Below are positions 10,213 through 22,375 of a DNA stretch of 64,000 bases, piece after piece (the first letter of the stretch is position 1; each line of letters begins with the position of its first letter). This DNA is from Puccinia triticina (Eukaryota; Basidiomycota; Pucciniomycetes; Pucciniales; Pucciniaceae). The position numbers were made by a program, and so were the translations under genes. Location of the stretch: assembly GCF_026914185.1 (NCBI RefSeq), contig NC_070559.1, forward strand, positions 8,539,501 through 8,603,500, in the 5' to 3' direction. The notes beneath the pieces were generated by a model. It was not told where the DNA came from and made no database searches. It saw only the letters and a program-made list of their open reading frames with translations.

Positions 10213-13200
10213 TTAGTAAAGGTACTTAATGAAACTTTGAGGGCTTGTAAACAATTTGGTAACCATAACTGATCAGACTGTAGCTGCTACATTTGGGGGG
10301 TTTGTGGTCAGCAAAGGTACATAGTGAAACTTTGGGGGCTTGTAAACATTTTGGTAACCATATGGCAGAGGAATACCCACAATGGGATGAGATACAGTGG
10401 AAGAAACACCCAGAAACTACTGAAGTGGTGATATTTGGAAACTGATCAGACTGTAGCTGCTACATTTGGGGGTTTTGTGGTCAACAAAGGTACATAATGA
10501 AACTTTGGGGGCTTGTAAACATTTTTGTAACCATATGGCAGAGGAATACCCACACTGGGATGAGATAAAAAGGCAGAAAAACCCAGAAACTACTGAAGTG
10601 GTGATATTTGGAAACTGATCAGACTGTAGCTGCTACATTTGGGGGTTTTGTGGTCAGCAAAGGTACATAATGAAACTTTGGGGGCTTGTAAACATTTTGG
10701 TAACCATATGGCAGAAGAATACCCACTCTGGAATGAGATACAGTGGCAGAAAAACCCAGAAACTACCAAAGTAGTGATATTTGGAAGCTGATCAGACTGT
10801 AGCTGCTACATTTGGGGGTTTTGTGGTCAGCAAAGGTACACAATGAATTTCGGCCGATTGTGACAGCTCTGTTTATGAAGCTTAGGGCAAAAAAACCCGT
10901 CAAAATAAGGGTTTTGGGCCCTAGCACTATAACTGTGCTGATGTAAACACTAGTAATGTAAATTACTAAACTTGTTACGTGGTAATTTGGCCACTACAAG
11001 GGTTTTAAACACTCTTTGAAAAGAGGAAGATTTATTATGTATTTAATAATATATAATTATCAATTACAGGGAATAAATTTGGCGTAGAAAAGTAGGTGGT
11101 AAGCGCTTAAACTGATTGGCTGCTTGTCAGAGGCGGTGGTCTTACTGCAACTACTTATAAGGATAAAGCTTTAAATATACTAATAAGGGATTTTTGATGA
11201 TTTAAAGGGTTTAATCCAGTGGATTTTACGTGCTGGGTATGGTTTATAAGGAAAAGTGGCTACAAATGTAGCAGAGGAGAATATTCACGGCAACTTACAG
11301 TTTATGGGCGGTGAATGGTCTGGGGGATCTTTTCCTGAGGGCCAAATAGGCCTCTATTTATAGAGGGGACTTCGGTGGGCGTAAACACTGAGTCCTTTTC
11401 TCCCTATGGGAGTATCCAGGGCTGTAGCCATGAAAAGGGCTTGGCTGTGGGTATTTTAATTGTATTAAAATAGACTAATTTCCCTGACTCTGTCACATGA
11501 CATGTTTATAACCAATTGTCATGTGAAAGAGCTTCAGTAGAAGTCTACGTAATACTTTCACGGGGTATTTTTACACGAGTAATATTACTGATTATTGTAC
11601 AACAGTTTAATTTTATGTACTTTAATTGTTTTACTAATTTTTTGTATATAACACTATTTTTGGGCGCTTTCTGTGGCCAATTCTTATTTATACATTTAGT
11701 ACAGGAAGGAATAGGAATAAGGGGGTACTTCAAGTGGGTGACCCCCCTTAATTTATGATGAGGAATCTGATTCTGCAATAATAATTTAATAATAATTATT
11801 ATTTACTGAGTTATTGCAGTCTTTTGGATACTTGATGTATCTCTAAGGCTGACAGATTGTAAACATTTTGGTAACCATATTGCAGAAGAATACCCACGCT
11901 GGGATGAGATACAGTGGCAGAAACACGCAGAAACTACCAAAGTAGTGGTATTTGGAAACTGATCAGACTGTAGCTGCTACATTTGGGGGTTTTGTGGTCA
12001 GCAAAGGTACATAATGAAACTTTGGGGGCTTGTAAACATTTTGGTAACCAATGGCAGAGGAATACCCACGCCGGGATGAGATACAGTGGCAGAAACACCC
12101 AGAAACTGCCAAAGTAGTGATATTTGGAAACTGATCAGACTGTAGCTGCTACATTTGGGGGTTTTGTGGTCAGCAAAGGTAAATGATGAAACTTTGGGGG
12201 CTGGTAAACATTTTGGTAACCAATGGCAGAGGAATACCCACGGTGGGATGAGATATAGTGGCAGAAACACCCAGAAACTGCCAAAGTAGTGATATCTGGA
12301 AACTGATCAGACTGTAGCTGCTACTTTTGGGGGTTTTGTGTTCAGCAAAGGTACATAATGAAACTTTGGGGGCTTATAAACATTTTGGTAACCAATGGCA
12401 GAGGAATTACAGTGGCAGAAACACCCAGAAACTACCAAAGTAGTGATATTTGGAAACTGATCAGACTGTAGTTGCTACATTTGGGGGTTTTGTGGTGAAC
12501 AAAGGTACATAATGAAATTTTGGCTGCTTGTCAACATTTTGGTAACCATATGGCAGAAGAATTCCCACGCTGGGATGAGATAAAGTGGCAGAAACACCCA
12601 GAAACTGCCAAAGTAGTGGTATTTGGAAACTGATCAGACTGTAGCTGCTACATTTGGGGGTTTTGTGGTCAGCAAAGGTACATAATGAAACTTTGGGGGC
12701 TTGTAAACATTTTGGTAACCAATGGCAGAGGAATACCCACGGTGGGATGAGATACAGTGGCAGAAACACCCAGAAACTACCAAAGTAGTGATATTTGGAA
12801 ACTGATCAGACTGTAGCTTCTTCATTTGGAGGTTTTGTGGTAAACAAAGGTACGTGATGAAATTTTGGACGCTTTTAAACATTTTGGTAACCTATGGCAG
12901 AAGAATTCCCACGCTGGGATGAGATACAGTGGCAGAAACACCCAGAAACTGCCAAAGTAGTGATATTTGGAAACTGATCAGACTGTAGCTGCTACTTTTG
13001 GGTGTTTTGTGGTCAGTAAAGGTACATAATGAAACTTTGGGGGCTTTTCAACATTTTGGTAACCATATGGCAGAAGAATACCCACGCTGGGATGAGATAT
13101 AGTGGCAGAAACACCCAGAACCTACCAAAGTAGTGATATTTGGAAACTGATCAGACCGTAGCTGCTACATTTGGGGGATTTGTGGTCAGCAAAGGTACAT

Positions 13201-13865
13201 AATGAAACTTTGGGGGCTTGTAAACATTTTGGTAACCATATGGCAGAAGAATACCCACGCTGGGATGAGATTTAGTGGCAGAAACACCCAGAAACTGCCA
13301 AAGTAGTGATATTTGGAAACTGATCAGACTGTAGCTGCTACTTTTGGGGGTTTTTTGGTCAGTAAAGGTACAGAATGAAATTTTGGCCGCTTGGCAACAT
13401 TTAGGTAACCATATGGCAGAAGAATTCCCACGCTGGGATGAGATATAGTGGCAGAAAAACCAAGAAGCTACCAAGTTCTGATATTTGGAAACTGATCAGA
13501 CTGTAGGTGCTTCACTTGGGTTTTTTGTGGTCAGCAAAGGTACATTATGAAACTTTGTGTGCTTGTCAACATTTTGTTACCAATATTTTGGAAAAATTCC
13601 CAGGCTGGGATGAGATATAGTCGCAGAAACACCAAGAAACAACCAAAGTAGTGCTATTTGGAAACTGACCAGACTGTAGGTGCTACAATTGGGGGTTTTG
13701 TGGTCAGCAGAGGTACATTATGAAAATTTGTGTGCTTGTCAACATTTTGGTACCAATATTAAGGAAAAACTTCCAGGCTGGGATGAGATATAGTCGCAGA
13801 AACACCAAGAAACAACCAAAGTTGTGCTATTTGGCAACTGATCAGATTATAGCTGCTGCATAATG
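10213..13865 (-). repeat. right array of ~172-base units, inverted (about 16 copies)
   Basis: The same unit as the left array in the opposite orientation, from the switch point near 10212 to the right terminal repeat, interrupted by a solo LTR (10861-11854). One unit near 12390 has an internal deletion. The right array is longer than the left, so the arms are asymmetric. Confidence 0.88.
10861..11854 (-). mobile_element. solo LTR inside CACTA array
   Basis: A 994-base block unlike the repeat unit interrupts the array. It is flanked by perfect 5-base duplications GATTG (10856-10860 and 11855-11859). Read on the minus strand it runs TGTCAGCC...GCTGTCA and has a TATA box (tataaatag, near 11360) pointing the same way. 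No coding frame is credible. These are the marks of an LTR left by recombination. Confidence 0.8.
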
Positions 13866-13869
13866 GATG

Positions 13870-14520
13870 TGACCCCAAATATATTATTTCTGGGTTGTAT
13901 ATGCAGAAAAATACCACAATGAAATTTTCTGAGGAAATATTCCTCATCAATCTGTGGTTGATAACAAAAGTAGATAAAAAAAGAACCTGACAAAAATATG
14001 CTAAACCATGGTAAACTAATTTCAAACAGGCCTTCTAGTATGCATGTAGTACTCCAGATATGCTATGCAATATCTTCAAGAAGTTCAACCAACCAAGTTA
14101 AGAATGAGTGCAGGATGGTATCATGAGAGAGGTCAGGGGTCAATGTTTTTCCTTTTTTGAAAAAAAGTAGATTTGGAGACTTCTGATAACATCAATTGTT
14201 GATGTAAAAAAAAATAAAAAACATTTGAGACCCCTCAGCTACCCTGGATTAATCCTAAAACTTGCATTTTCAGGAAGAATTGAATGGTGTATGTAAAAAT
14301 TCATGAATTTTATCAGGCAAAAAAAAAAAGATTCCTGTGGCTTGAAGCTAACACAGGGGGGAGGAGAGAGATTATAGAAGAGTATTAAGGAGACATGGAA
14401 CACAGACAAAGGTATCAACAGGAATAAAAATAAATAAATAAAAATTGATCAATATAAATTGATCAATATACGCTATATTGATCAATATACAACATCACAA
14501 ATTCATCCATCTTGGTAGTG
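13870..14520 (-). repeat. right terminal inverted repeat of CACTA element
   Basis: Complement of 8069-8718, ending CTTGGTAGTG. Compared with the left end it shows TpG/CpA where the left has CpG, consistent with loss of methylated cytosine. Confidence 0.85.
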
Positions 14521-14583
14521 TGAACCCTTTCGTTAAAGTTTGAAACTAATCATGTTACATAGTTTTTAATCTCCAATCGAGCC

Positions 14584-15160
14584 ATGATCAACCCAACTCT
14601 CACTCCTCCTCCAGCCGCTAGAGCCAGCACTCCCCAGGTTGATCCTGGTCACCCATATGTGAATCGGGTTCCCAATGAGCCCAATGGATCGGGGACTTCT
14701 GATGACAACAGTTGGGTGGAGCCTCAAGTTTGTACCGGAACTCAAGTACCCTCCCCGATTCCCTTTGGGTTCTATGACGTGGACGACTACCATCGCCTTG
14801 CCCCTCATCAAGTTGAGGCTTTACTCGACCGCCGCCCCGACTTCGGCCAATACGATCAGTACCGATTCGCCCCGCAAGCTTACACTGTCTTCTATCAAGA
14901 ACTCGCCTCCGCCATGGTCGGTCACTTCACTCAATACCCGGCGGCCAACGCTTTGGAGAGAGACAGCCGTGTCCAACTCTTCCAATTCGCCTCTTGTTGT
15001 TACTGCGCTGCCATGCGTCGTGTTCCTTTCTAAGTTTGTGTTTCTTTTTCTTTGTTCTTTGGCTTCCGTGGTCCTTAAGCTAATGACTTCGTTCTGTCTT
15101 CAGATGCCGCCTCCTTTGGTGATGGTCATCTCATAGGGGTAAGAAAATTATAAAACAGAA
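14584..15160 (+). CDS. spliced antisense ORF in gypsy 2 3' region, unknown function
   Basis: I do not recognise this protein. Exon 1 (ATG at 14584) encodes ~145 residues: a Pro/Ser-rich N-terminus, then a helical core with APHQVEAL and YPAANALERDSRVQLFQFA. The unspliced frame stops at 15031-15033. A likely intron ends at 15103: there is a branch-like gctaatgac, a pyrimidine-rich tract and TTCAG, with a donor around 15020 (GTGTTC, weak). A short second exon follows. It runs opposite to gypsy 2 pol, about 700 bases beyond it, the same arrangement as the antisense gene in gypsy 1, and the cores look related (P-x-x-V-[DE]-A-L, then R-[LV]-x-L-[YF]). The CACTA element landed just upstream and may have cut off its promoter. 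Confidence 0.5.
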
Positions 15161-15164
15161 AAAA

Positions 15165-15760
15165 AAATTGATAGATAACAACAAAAAAAATCAAAAAATT
15201 TGGAGATACGAGTCTAAAACCTAAAAAATTATTTATGTAGCTTTTTTTGTTGGCCATCCTGCTCTAGTGAACATTGTTAGTCCTAGTAATCTACTCCAAA
15301 CCCTCCCTCAACTTAAAAATGGTTGTCCCCAACCTATATGCATAGTGCGAGTTGAGATCCTTTGAGAGAGAGAAGCAGAGAGAGCCAAAGAGTGAACTAG
15401 GAGAATAACATAGATGAGAGAAAATAAGGGAAAAAGATTCAAGGATGAGAGAAGTGAGAGCACCTCCCCCAACTTATAAGATTGAAACTACTAAGCTTTA
15501 AGATTCTAAGTAGGGTGTTTTATGTTGATTTTTGAAGTGAGTCTTTGATGTTTTTTTTTTCTTTTTTTTTTTTTTTTTTTGATGAGTTTATAATGATTTC
15601 TGATTTTCATGATTTTTCCAGATTTAGCAATATTTTGACTTGGTAAAGATTTCTAAGAGAAGAAAGTTGATAGAAAAGAAAGTGAAAGAAAGGTTTTATT
15701 AGCAGTTTCTTGAGGTTAGTATTTGAGGTTGAACAGTTTAGTCTCATGCCCAGGAGATCA
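15165..15760. other. non-coding 3' region of gypsy 2
   Basis: A-rich stretches, a ggaggtgctctcactt-like pyrimidine/purine tract and a T-run at 15548-15580. No gene seen. Confidence 0.5.
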
Positions 15761-15763
15761 TGC

Positions 15764-17075
15764 TCAATCAGAAGCATCCAAATCCTCTCCATCAGAAGAA
15801 TGTAAGTTTTCTTCATCTTGACTGCTGAGCTCAGGATCTTGTTCATCATTAATAACTTGATCCAAAGGCCGCCCACAAGGGTAAAATTGTTTGATATGAG
15901 ATGCCGCATAATTTTGGTGGAGCTCTGTTCCATCCAACTCTTCTGGTGAGTAAGGTCCTTGAGGTAGTTGTTTCTTGATCCTAAAGGGACCATTCCAGCG
16001 GTTCGAAAATAATTTTCCCCACTGATCTTCCAAACTTTTATTGTAGATGAGAACTAGTTCGCCAGAATCCAAGGGTTGTCGTAATTGTGCCGCCATTTTC
16101 CTATCCCAATACCGGAAAAAAAGCTTCTCTGGCTTTCATCATCTTGGTGTGAGCTTCTTCCAGAATTTCTTCCCGTCATTCAAGTTGCATCGCCCAAGCT
16201 TCCAAAAGTTGTTCCGTAGTTTTGATTGCTAACCAATCTATTCCTAAATAGGTGTCCATTTCCAAGTCCACTGGCAAAACCGGCAGTTGTCCAAATACAA
16301 GTTCGTAGGGAGTTCGTCCGGTGGTCTGTTTTGTTGAGATTCTGTCCGAAAATAAAACTAGTGGAAGGTACTCTTGCCATTTTCCGCCAGATCCGCCACA
16401 CATTTTGACCAGAGCATCCTTGATGGGTTGATGTCCACGTTCAATCATTCCATTTGACTCCGGGTAGTAAGGTGTTGTAGGTTTCAGCGTTGCTCCAATA
16501 CTTTTCACAGCTTCAATGAAGTCTTCTTTAAATTCTGCGCCGTTATCCACTGTGACTGTCTTGATTGAACCATACCTGTAGACCCAGTTTTCCAAAAGAA
16601 ACTTGGCTACATTACTTGCAGTGAGTTTCACCAGAGGGGCAGCCTCAACCCATCCAGATAAGTCGTCCCGTGCCACGATAAGATATTTGTATTGTCCAGC
16701 TTTGATGTGGCATGCGTCCAGAGCCACTCGTCCAAAAATGTAGCTATCCCCAGTTGGATGTCGAATTTCTCTAGGTACCGTTGGATCCTGTTTTTGACAA
16801 TCTTCACAGCTTTGAACCCAGTTCTTGACCTTCTTCTTCAGGCTGGGCCACCAAAACCGAGTTACTAGTCGCTGATAAGTTTCTTCTATTCCACGGTGTC
16901 CTAGTTCTTTGTGAACCTGCCGCAATAATTTTTCTTGATAGGTGTCCTTGGAGATTACTATTTGTGGAGAGGGTGAGTGTTTTCTCATGAGTTGTCCATC
17001 GCTACTGAAGAATTCAGCTGAGTTCCGTTGTAATTTTGCAAAATCCACTTTGTCCATTCCGTCAGGTGGTTCCAA
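15764..17075 (-). pseudogene. integrase region of gypsy 2
   Basis: Two overlapping frames (16176-17075 and 15764-16096) make up an integrase. The zinc finger H-H-C-C (HKELGHRG...CEDCQK) is followed by D in LDACH, D in DNGAEF and E in PESNGMIERGH, so all core residues are present. The C-terminal part with WNGPFRIK is in a second frame, so a frameshift near 16100-16180 separates it. An acidic tail with repeated Ser/Glu ends at 15764. Confidence 0.8.
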
Positions 17076-17108
17076 GGTTTCCAGGTAGCGCCAAAGGTTC
17101 CTCCAATA

Positions 17109-17580
17109 TCATGGAGACTCCCATTCCTTGAGATCTAGAACTGTTGATTGAGTACAAATTCTGAAAGTATAACAACGTTTGATCAGGGGTTCCTCCTTGT
17201 CAAAGTCATCCTGGTCCTTGTAGAATTCCTCGTTGTTGCTAGAAATAGGGCGTCTTGAAAGCCCATCCGGTAGTGTGAAAGTTTTCCCAGGTTTATGAAC
17301 TATGTCGTAAGAAAATAGCTGAATAAAAGACACCCATTGAGTCATAGGTGCGTTGGGCAACGATGGGGAGTTTATCATTTGAATTAATGACTTGGCATCC
17401 ACTTGGAGTTCAAAGTGTTGGCCCCAGAGGTAAATCTGTAAATTCTTTAAAACCCTAGTTACTCCGCACAACTCCAACTTAGGCTGAGAGTATCATGATT
17501 CCACTGGTGAAAATACTATTGATTCGTACAGTATAGGTCAATCCAATCCAGTCTCAAGTTCTTGTTGCATCAACACCGCA
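17109..17580 (-). pseudogene. RNase H region of gypsy 2
   Basis: The frame 17109-17477 matches the RNase H/connection part of gypsy 1 (MELCGVTRVLKNLQ, then TFTLPDGLSRRP). The coding continues in another frame to about 17580 (AAGAVL, then the solo LTR). Stops and frameshifts separate it from RT and integrase. Confidence 0.75.
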
Positions 17581-17589
17581 CCTGCCGCT

Positions 17590-18774
17590 GTAAGACTCAA
17601 AAGTGGTTGTGAAACCCTTTTGCTGAATGGAGAAGGGGATGATGGAGGTGCAAAACTCTGCCCTTCTATACTATCAGATATCAAGACCCACCAAGCTAAG
17701 CTTGGCAGGTTTTAATCAAGTGATAGGTCTGGTCTAGTTCCAGATGAAGTTGTTCAATGACAGGTATGTGAGAGTTGAGAGGATTTATGATGATGGAAAG
17801 GGTGAAAGTTGACTTGATGTTTCCGGTGGGGGTTGAACACAGGTCCTTGAGAGGGTGATATAAGAGGTTGAGAAGAGTGTCTGGACTGAGAAGGGTATAT
17901 GTCTTAGTTGGGAGTTGAACCAGGAACCGGGTAACTCGTGACAGGTGCGTGATATGCAACCAGTGATATGAGAGTATGAGAATATGAGAGTGAGCTCAGT
18001 GGTTATTGCAGATAAGAGGGATGATATGGTATGTTATAAAAGTGTAAGGGTGATGATAATGGCTAATGGGTGATATCTGTAGAACTGGTGGGTACTGAAC
18101 TGAGGGAAAAACAACTGGGGGAGAGAGCTCCTTATATAGACAAATGTGAGGGATTTTAGCTACAAGCGGGACCCTGGATGAGGGATTTTAGCTGGTGGGC
18201 TGCATACAAGTGGTGTCAGAAGATATTAAATACAGGCAGAAAGTGGGGTGAGAAATGAAAGATGATGTTATACTAATGCAAGGAGCGCATAAACGAAGCG
18301 GAGAATGTCAAATACAGAGGTACTTCATGCAAGGGGTGCATGAGTGGTGTCAGACTAATGCAAGGAGTGCAGAAATGGGGTCAGAAGACTGCATGCAGAT
18401 GTAAGGGGGTGCATAAATGAAGCGGGGACATGTCAAATACAGAAGAAATGGGGTTGGTCCCCTGCATATGCAGTGGAGATAAGAGGGATAGAAAAGAGCA
18501 TGTGTTTGGCTGGGGCTGAGTATGCGTATACCTGGGAAAGGTGACTTGAGGGGTGTGACAGGTTGATGACTGGGGCTGGCCGTGTCCATGAGGGTCCAAG
18601 AGGGTGTAACTTCCAATCCAACGGGGTTCCAGTGACGCTTCCAGTGGTGACTATGGGTAAAATTGGCCGTAGAATCCATTTCTGAGGTCCATTTGGTGGT
18701 ATCTTGAGGCCTAGGGTGCGTAAATATATAGTATAGAAAAAAACTTTTGATTTTTCACTTTTCCGTCTACCACA
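17590..18774 (-). mobile_element. solo LTR inserted in gypsy 2 RNase H
   Basis: 1185 bases interrupt the codons for F-I-A-A-G-A-V. The 5-base duplication CCGCT is at 17585-17589 and 18775-18779. On the minus strand it begins TGTGGTAGACGG and carries a TATA box (tatataagg, ~18137). Its start, TATA region and 3' end resemble the LTR at 29398 and the LTR remnant at 23074-23160, so it is from the same copia family. ORFs in it (17696-18679) are not credible genes. Confidence 0.8.
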
Positions 18775-19665
18775 CCGCTATGAAGCTTGAGTCAACCGCC
18801 AGTTTAATCAACCCTGCGTCCGCCGAGTAATCAATGCTTTTGAGTACAATGTCTTTGCCGATTATTTCCTTAAGCTGCTTGAAAGCTTGATTGCATTTAT
18901 CCGTCCAAATCCATTTGGCGTCCTTCCTGGTGAGCTGTTGTAAAGGTGCTGCCTTTTCTGACAGCTTTTCAATAAATATTTGTACGTAGGTGATTATTCC
19001 AAGAAATCCGCGAATTTCCGTGACATTCAAAGGGGTAGGCCAGGTTAATATCTTGTTTTTCTTTTGTGTAGAAACTTGTCGTCCAATCTGCGAGACCATG
19101 TGTCCAACAATATCCAGAGCCAGGACACAACAAGAAAACTTCTTCCCAGAAACTGTGAGTCCTGCTTCTTCTACTCTAAACAATATGCGTTTGAGTGTTT
19201 GAGCGTATTCCCAGATAAATTTTTGAATCCCAGGATTTTCCTCCAGAGTTTGTCCGCCGTAGGTTGATCTTGGTCCTTTGATGCCTCCGTCGTCAATGAA
19301 TACCCCACATGTTCTGGAATCTTGTCTTGCAGAATCCACATCATCTGGGCCTGGTATACCCCCACTGAATTTGTTGCGCCTTGAGGTAATTGAGTGAGTT
19401 GAAATCGTCCCAATGGAGTGTCAAAAGTTGTGAGAGGCCTTGATTTGTCCGCTAATTCCCGTTTGTCGTATCCTCCCATGATATCACCGAGTCCATAGCA
19501 AGCTCTTCCAGCAAAGTATTCAATGAATTCTTCCGTCGCAGGAGGTAAGCCAGCATCTTTGATCGTCACTTTGTTCATTTCTTGCAGATCATGTACGATT
19601 CTGAGTTTTCCGTCATGTTTGGCTACACAAAATACTGGACTTGAATAGCTTGATTGATAGGTCAA
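18775..19665 (-). pseudogene. reverse transcriptase region of gypsy 2
   Basis: The frames 19171-19665 and 18767-19339 together cover RT: KHDGKLRIVHDLQ, LPQGATNS, and the catalytic box GVFIDDGG. One frameshift lies in the region around 19280-19330. The N-terminal ~60 residues of RT found in gypsy 1 are missing, pointing to a deletion near 19670-19690. Confidence 0.8.
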
Positions 19666-19685
19666 ACTTTCTTGGCAACCGGTTT

Positions 19686-20850
19686 TTATTTAGTCATACA
19701 CCATAAGTTATCTTCTTTCCAATTTTTACAGAGATCTTGCTGCGCTGAGGCCCCTAGTCCGGTGACTAGTAAACTATTGATTTGTAAATCTTCGTCCAAA
19801 GTCGGAGGTTGAATTGTGATCTGAGGTATGTTTTTCTCCTTTTCCGGTTTCTTCCTGAGACGCAGGCACATGCTCTTAACCCATCCCAGCTTCTTTGATA
19901 TTTTAGATCAAATTTTGATGGAGTCGGTGATGATTGAGAAGCGTGACTGATTTGGGTGCTGAGTCATGTAAGCTGTTGTTTGTGCCGATTGTGTGGGGTT
20001 TTGTCCTAAATTTTTCAATTTATTCCATCCTTGTCCTTGTCCTACTTTAGCAATTGGTACAATAATCCTTTGTCCGCTGTTGCCTTGAAAAGATAGAAAT
20101 TCGCCCAAGCCTGGATAGTCCAACGTGCAGTCGTAGTCAAAAAGGAAAGGTCGTCCAAGGATACACTCTTGAGCTTGAGGTGAAATGAAGAGGTGTACGG
20201 GTCCAGAGAATCGCCCAATTCCAAGGGTGCAGTTTTCCACTACTCCTTTGATATCACATCTTTCCCGGCCAATGCCTCATTGGAATTTCTACTTTGACTA
20301 CTTCTAGGTCTAGATCAATTGCCGCCTGGCTGGGGATTACGTTCACCATTGATCCTGAATCCACCATGAATGGTACTTTTTGTCCGGAGATTTTAGTGTT
20401 GATAAATCCCAAAGCACAACTGTAGTAACAGTTATATTCCAAGTCTTCTTCCTCTTGGTTGAGTAACATCAAAGCTGAAACTTTAGGATCTGATCTTTTT
20501 CCGTTCTTGTATGACATTGCAGAAGTTTTGTACCCTGGAATTTGAGTTTGAAGCTTGTTGATAACTTCTTGAGCGTAAGTTGGGGAAGTTGCCGTAAGTT
20601 GAGAAAATGTAGTTGGTATCTTCAAGTTTTCCAATTCCATGACTAAGGCTGCTTCCGCTGATTTTTCTCCTTTTGTGAGAGCTGATTTCTTATTAGGGTC
20701 CAAGATCTGTCCTGGCGTCTTCCTGGTTGCCGGTACTTCTTGAATGACCTCTTCTGGTCCATCTTCTGGGTCCACGTCCATTGCTGAGTCATCCGCTTGT
20801 GCCGGGGGTTTTCGCCGTCCACGGAGCGCTTCTTCTCTAGTTGTTGCCAC
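19686..20850 (-). pseudogene. protease and linker of gypsy 2
   Basis: The frame 20254-20850 holds an acidic N-terminus and the protease motif FMVDSGSMVNVIP. The remainder, including ECILGRPFL, is in the frame 19908-20240, so a frameshift at about 20250 splits the domain. The frame 19686-19871 is the linker to RT. Confidence 0.75.
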
Positions 20851-20864
20851 ATTCGCTTCAAGTT

Positions 20865-22375
20865 TTACTTTTTCAAAGTTTGCTGATCCCAGTCGATTTT
20901 GTGCATTGAAGAGGTACAGTTGGATTCTTGCTGAGTTTCTTCGCTGTTGATTGAAAACACAGCCGGGTGATTGGTTCTGAATGCTGTGTTGACTTGGGTT
21001 TTAGGTTTTGCGGAGTCTGCAGCTACCACCGTTTGAATGGGTCTGGAGGGATTCCAAGGAATTTTATCCCCATTAGGTAAGCAGAAGTCCTTTCCCTCCC
21101 GTTTTACTAAGCCTTCTCTTTCATCTTTCTGTGCTTCATAACACATGGATGTTGAATGACCTTCTCGATGGCAGTAAGCACAAGGTCGAGCTTCGTAGAG
21201 TTGTCCACTTGGTTGTTTGTTTCCGCAAGAGTATTCCGCCTTGGGTGGGTTTGTTAACTTGCCAGTTAGAGCATCAATTGCTTTTGCCAGACTGTCAACC
21301 TGCTTTTGAAGCACCTCAGGTGGGTTTTCTTCAACCATTTTCTCACACTTCTTGCTGTCACCTTTTTTCTCGTCCAGCTTCTTCTGCATTGCTCGATTGG
21401 CTTCACTGAACCCGCTTCCTACAAACGTCTCGTCTGCTGCAGCTCGGACTTCATCCTCCGCCACATCCATCAAATCTTCTAGGTGGGGTGTCTTGGGATA
21501 ACCATCCTTGCCATAGGGAATCAGGTCTTGCTTGACCATTTTGTGTTTGATCGACTTCTGTAATTCTTTAGAAAAAGCCATAAAAAAGAGGTGAGTAACG
21601 TCTTGTTGGTCTCTAATGTGCTCATTAGCAACCAAATACTTTGTTATTAATAAAAAATTTGATTTGTAGTTTTTGTATCCTTTAAATCCTTTCAGTCCAC
21701 CGGCCTTTAATGCTTGTTCATCCACAAAGTTTTGCAGATCCCGGATGGTGAATCAAATTTTTGCATGGGTGTCGCCCCATATTTCCTTCATGCTGCGCCT
21801 AAGCATGTCCCAGTCTCGTTGTTTGTAACCGTCCATTGATTCCAGTTCCTTCTTCAGGTCTTCTGGTCCCACAAAGCTGCAAATCTGTCGAACCATATTG
21901 TAGCCTTCTGCTCCGTAAACTTCCGTTGCCAGCTCAAATCGGTCCAGAAATTCCTTGAAGTTTTCGCCATCGTATAATAGGTTTGCTGCCTTGATGATTG
22001 TCACTTTTCTTTTGGGCTCTGCCCTGGGTTGGTTGTTGCCTTCAGGATCCGCAGGCAAGCCATAAGTTCCAGGAGGGTGAGTCTGATTATTTTGTTGAGT
22101 ATTTCCATTGTTGGCCAGCCTTCCGCAATATATCCTTGTTTGAGTATGAGACATTGGTTGCAGAGGTGGTGGATCAACATTCATTCTTGTGTTCTGACTG
22201 TTTTGAGTTCCATTAAATAGTCCGAGTGGATTTGGATTGTTTGTTGGTAAGACATTTTCCAAGTCTTCAGTTTGTGGAAAAGCCATGTCCAAGTTTTAAT
22301 TGATTCCTTGTTAATTTCACTGCCAGCATATTTGGCTGGGTTAAAGTCATCCCAGTTTAACTGGGATGCACTCAA
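20865..22375 (-). pseudogene. Gag of gypsy 2
   Basis: Three frames make one Gag: an N-terminal start at 22375 (MSASQLNWDD), the central part 21753-22292 (a capsid-like retrotransposon gag helix region with LLYDGENFKEFLDRFE), and 20865-21725 with a zinc knuckle CAYCHREGHSTSMC. Frameshifts at about 22290 and 21740 break it. It would coat the RNA in virus-like particles. Confidence 0.8.

Larger units (their letters stand above)
8069..14520. mobile_element. CACTA-ended foldback element (non-autonomous)
   Basis: The ends are CACTACCAAGATGG...CCATCTTGGTAGTG, flanked by the 3-base duplication TGA at 8066-8068 and 14521-14523, as expected for the CACTA (En/Spm, CMC) superfamily. The element is a giant inverted repeat: ~650 bases of single-copy terminal repeat at each end, then arrays of ~172-base units that switch orientation at about 10212. 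No transposase is visible, so it must use one supplied elsewhere. Differences between the two ends include CpG-to-TpG changes. A solo LTR sits in the right arm. It inserted about 60 bases upstream of the gypsy 2 antisense ORF. Confidence 0.85.
15764..22375 (-). mobile_element. decayed Ty3/gypsy element (gypsy 2), minus strand
   Basis: Gag, protease, RT, RNase H and integrase segments occur in order from right to left, broken by frameshifts, one deletion (N-terminal RT, around 19680) and a solo LTR insertion. The proteins are clearly homologous to gypsy 1 but only moderately similar, so this is a different family of the same clade. CpG is common here. No LTR of its own was identified; the 3' end is probably left of the window because gypsy 1 and the CACTA element lie in its 3' region. 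Confidence 0.85.

Noticed and set aside
9109..10216. Several 78-107-residue frames repeated along the 8.7-13.5 kb arrays
   Set aside because: They are translations of a ~172-base tandem unit whose length is not a multiple of three; both strands of the inverted arrays give the same peptides.
8720..13865. CRISPR-like periodic repeats
   Set aside because: The whole ~172-base unit repeats; there are no unique spacers, and the setting is eukaryotic.
17696..18679. Minus-strand frames of 60-109 residues
   Set aside because: Inside the solo LTR and without recognisable domains.
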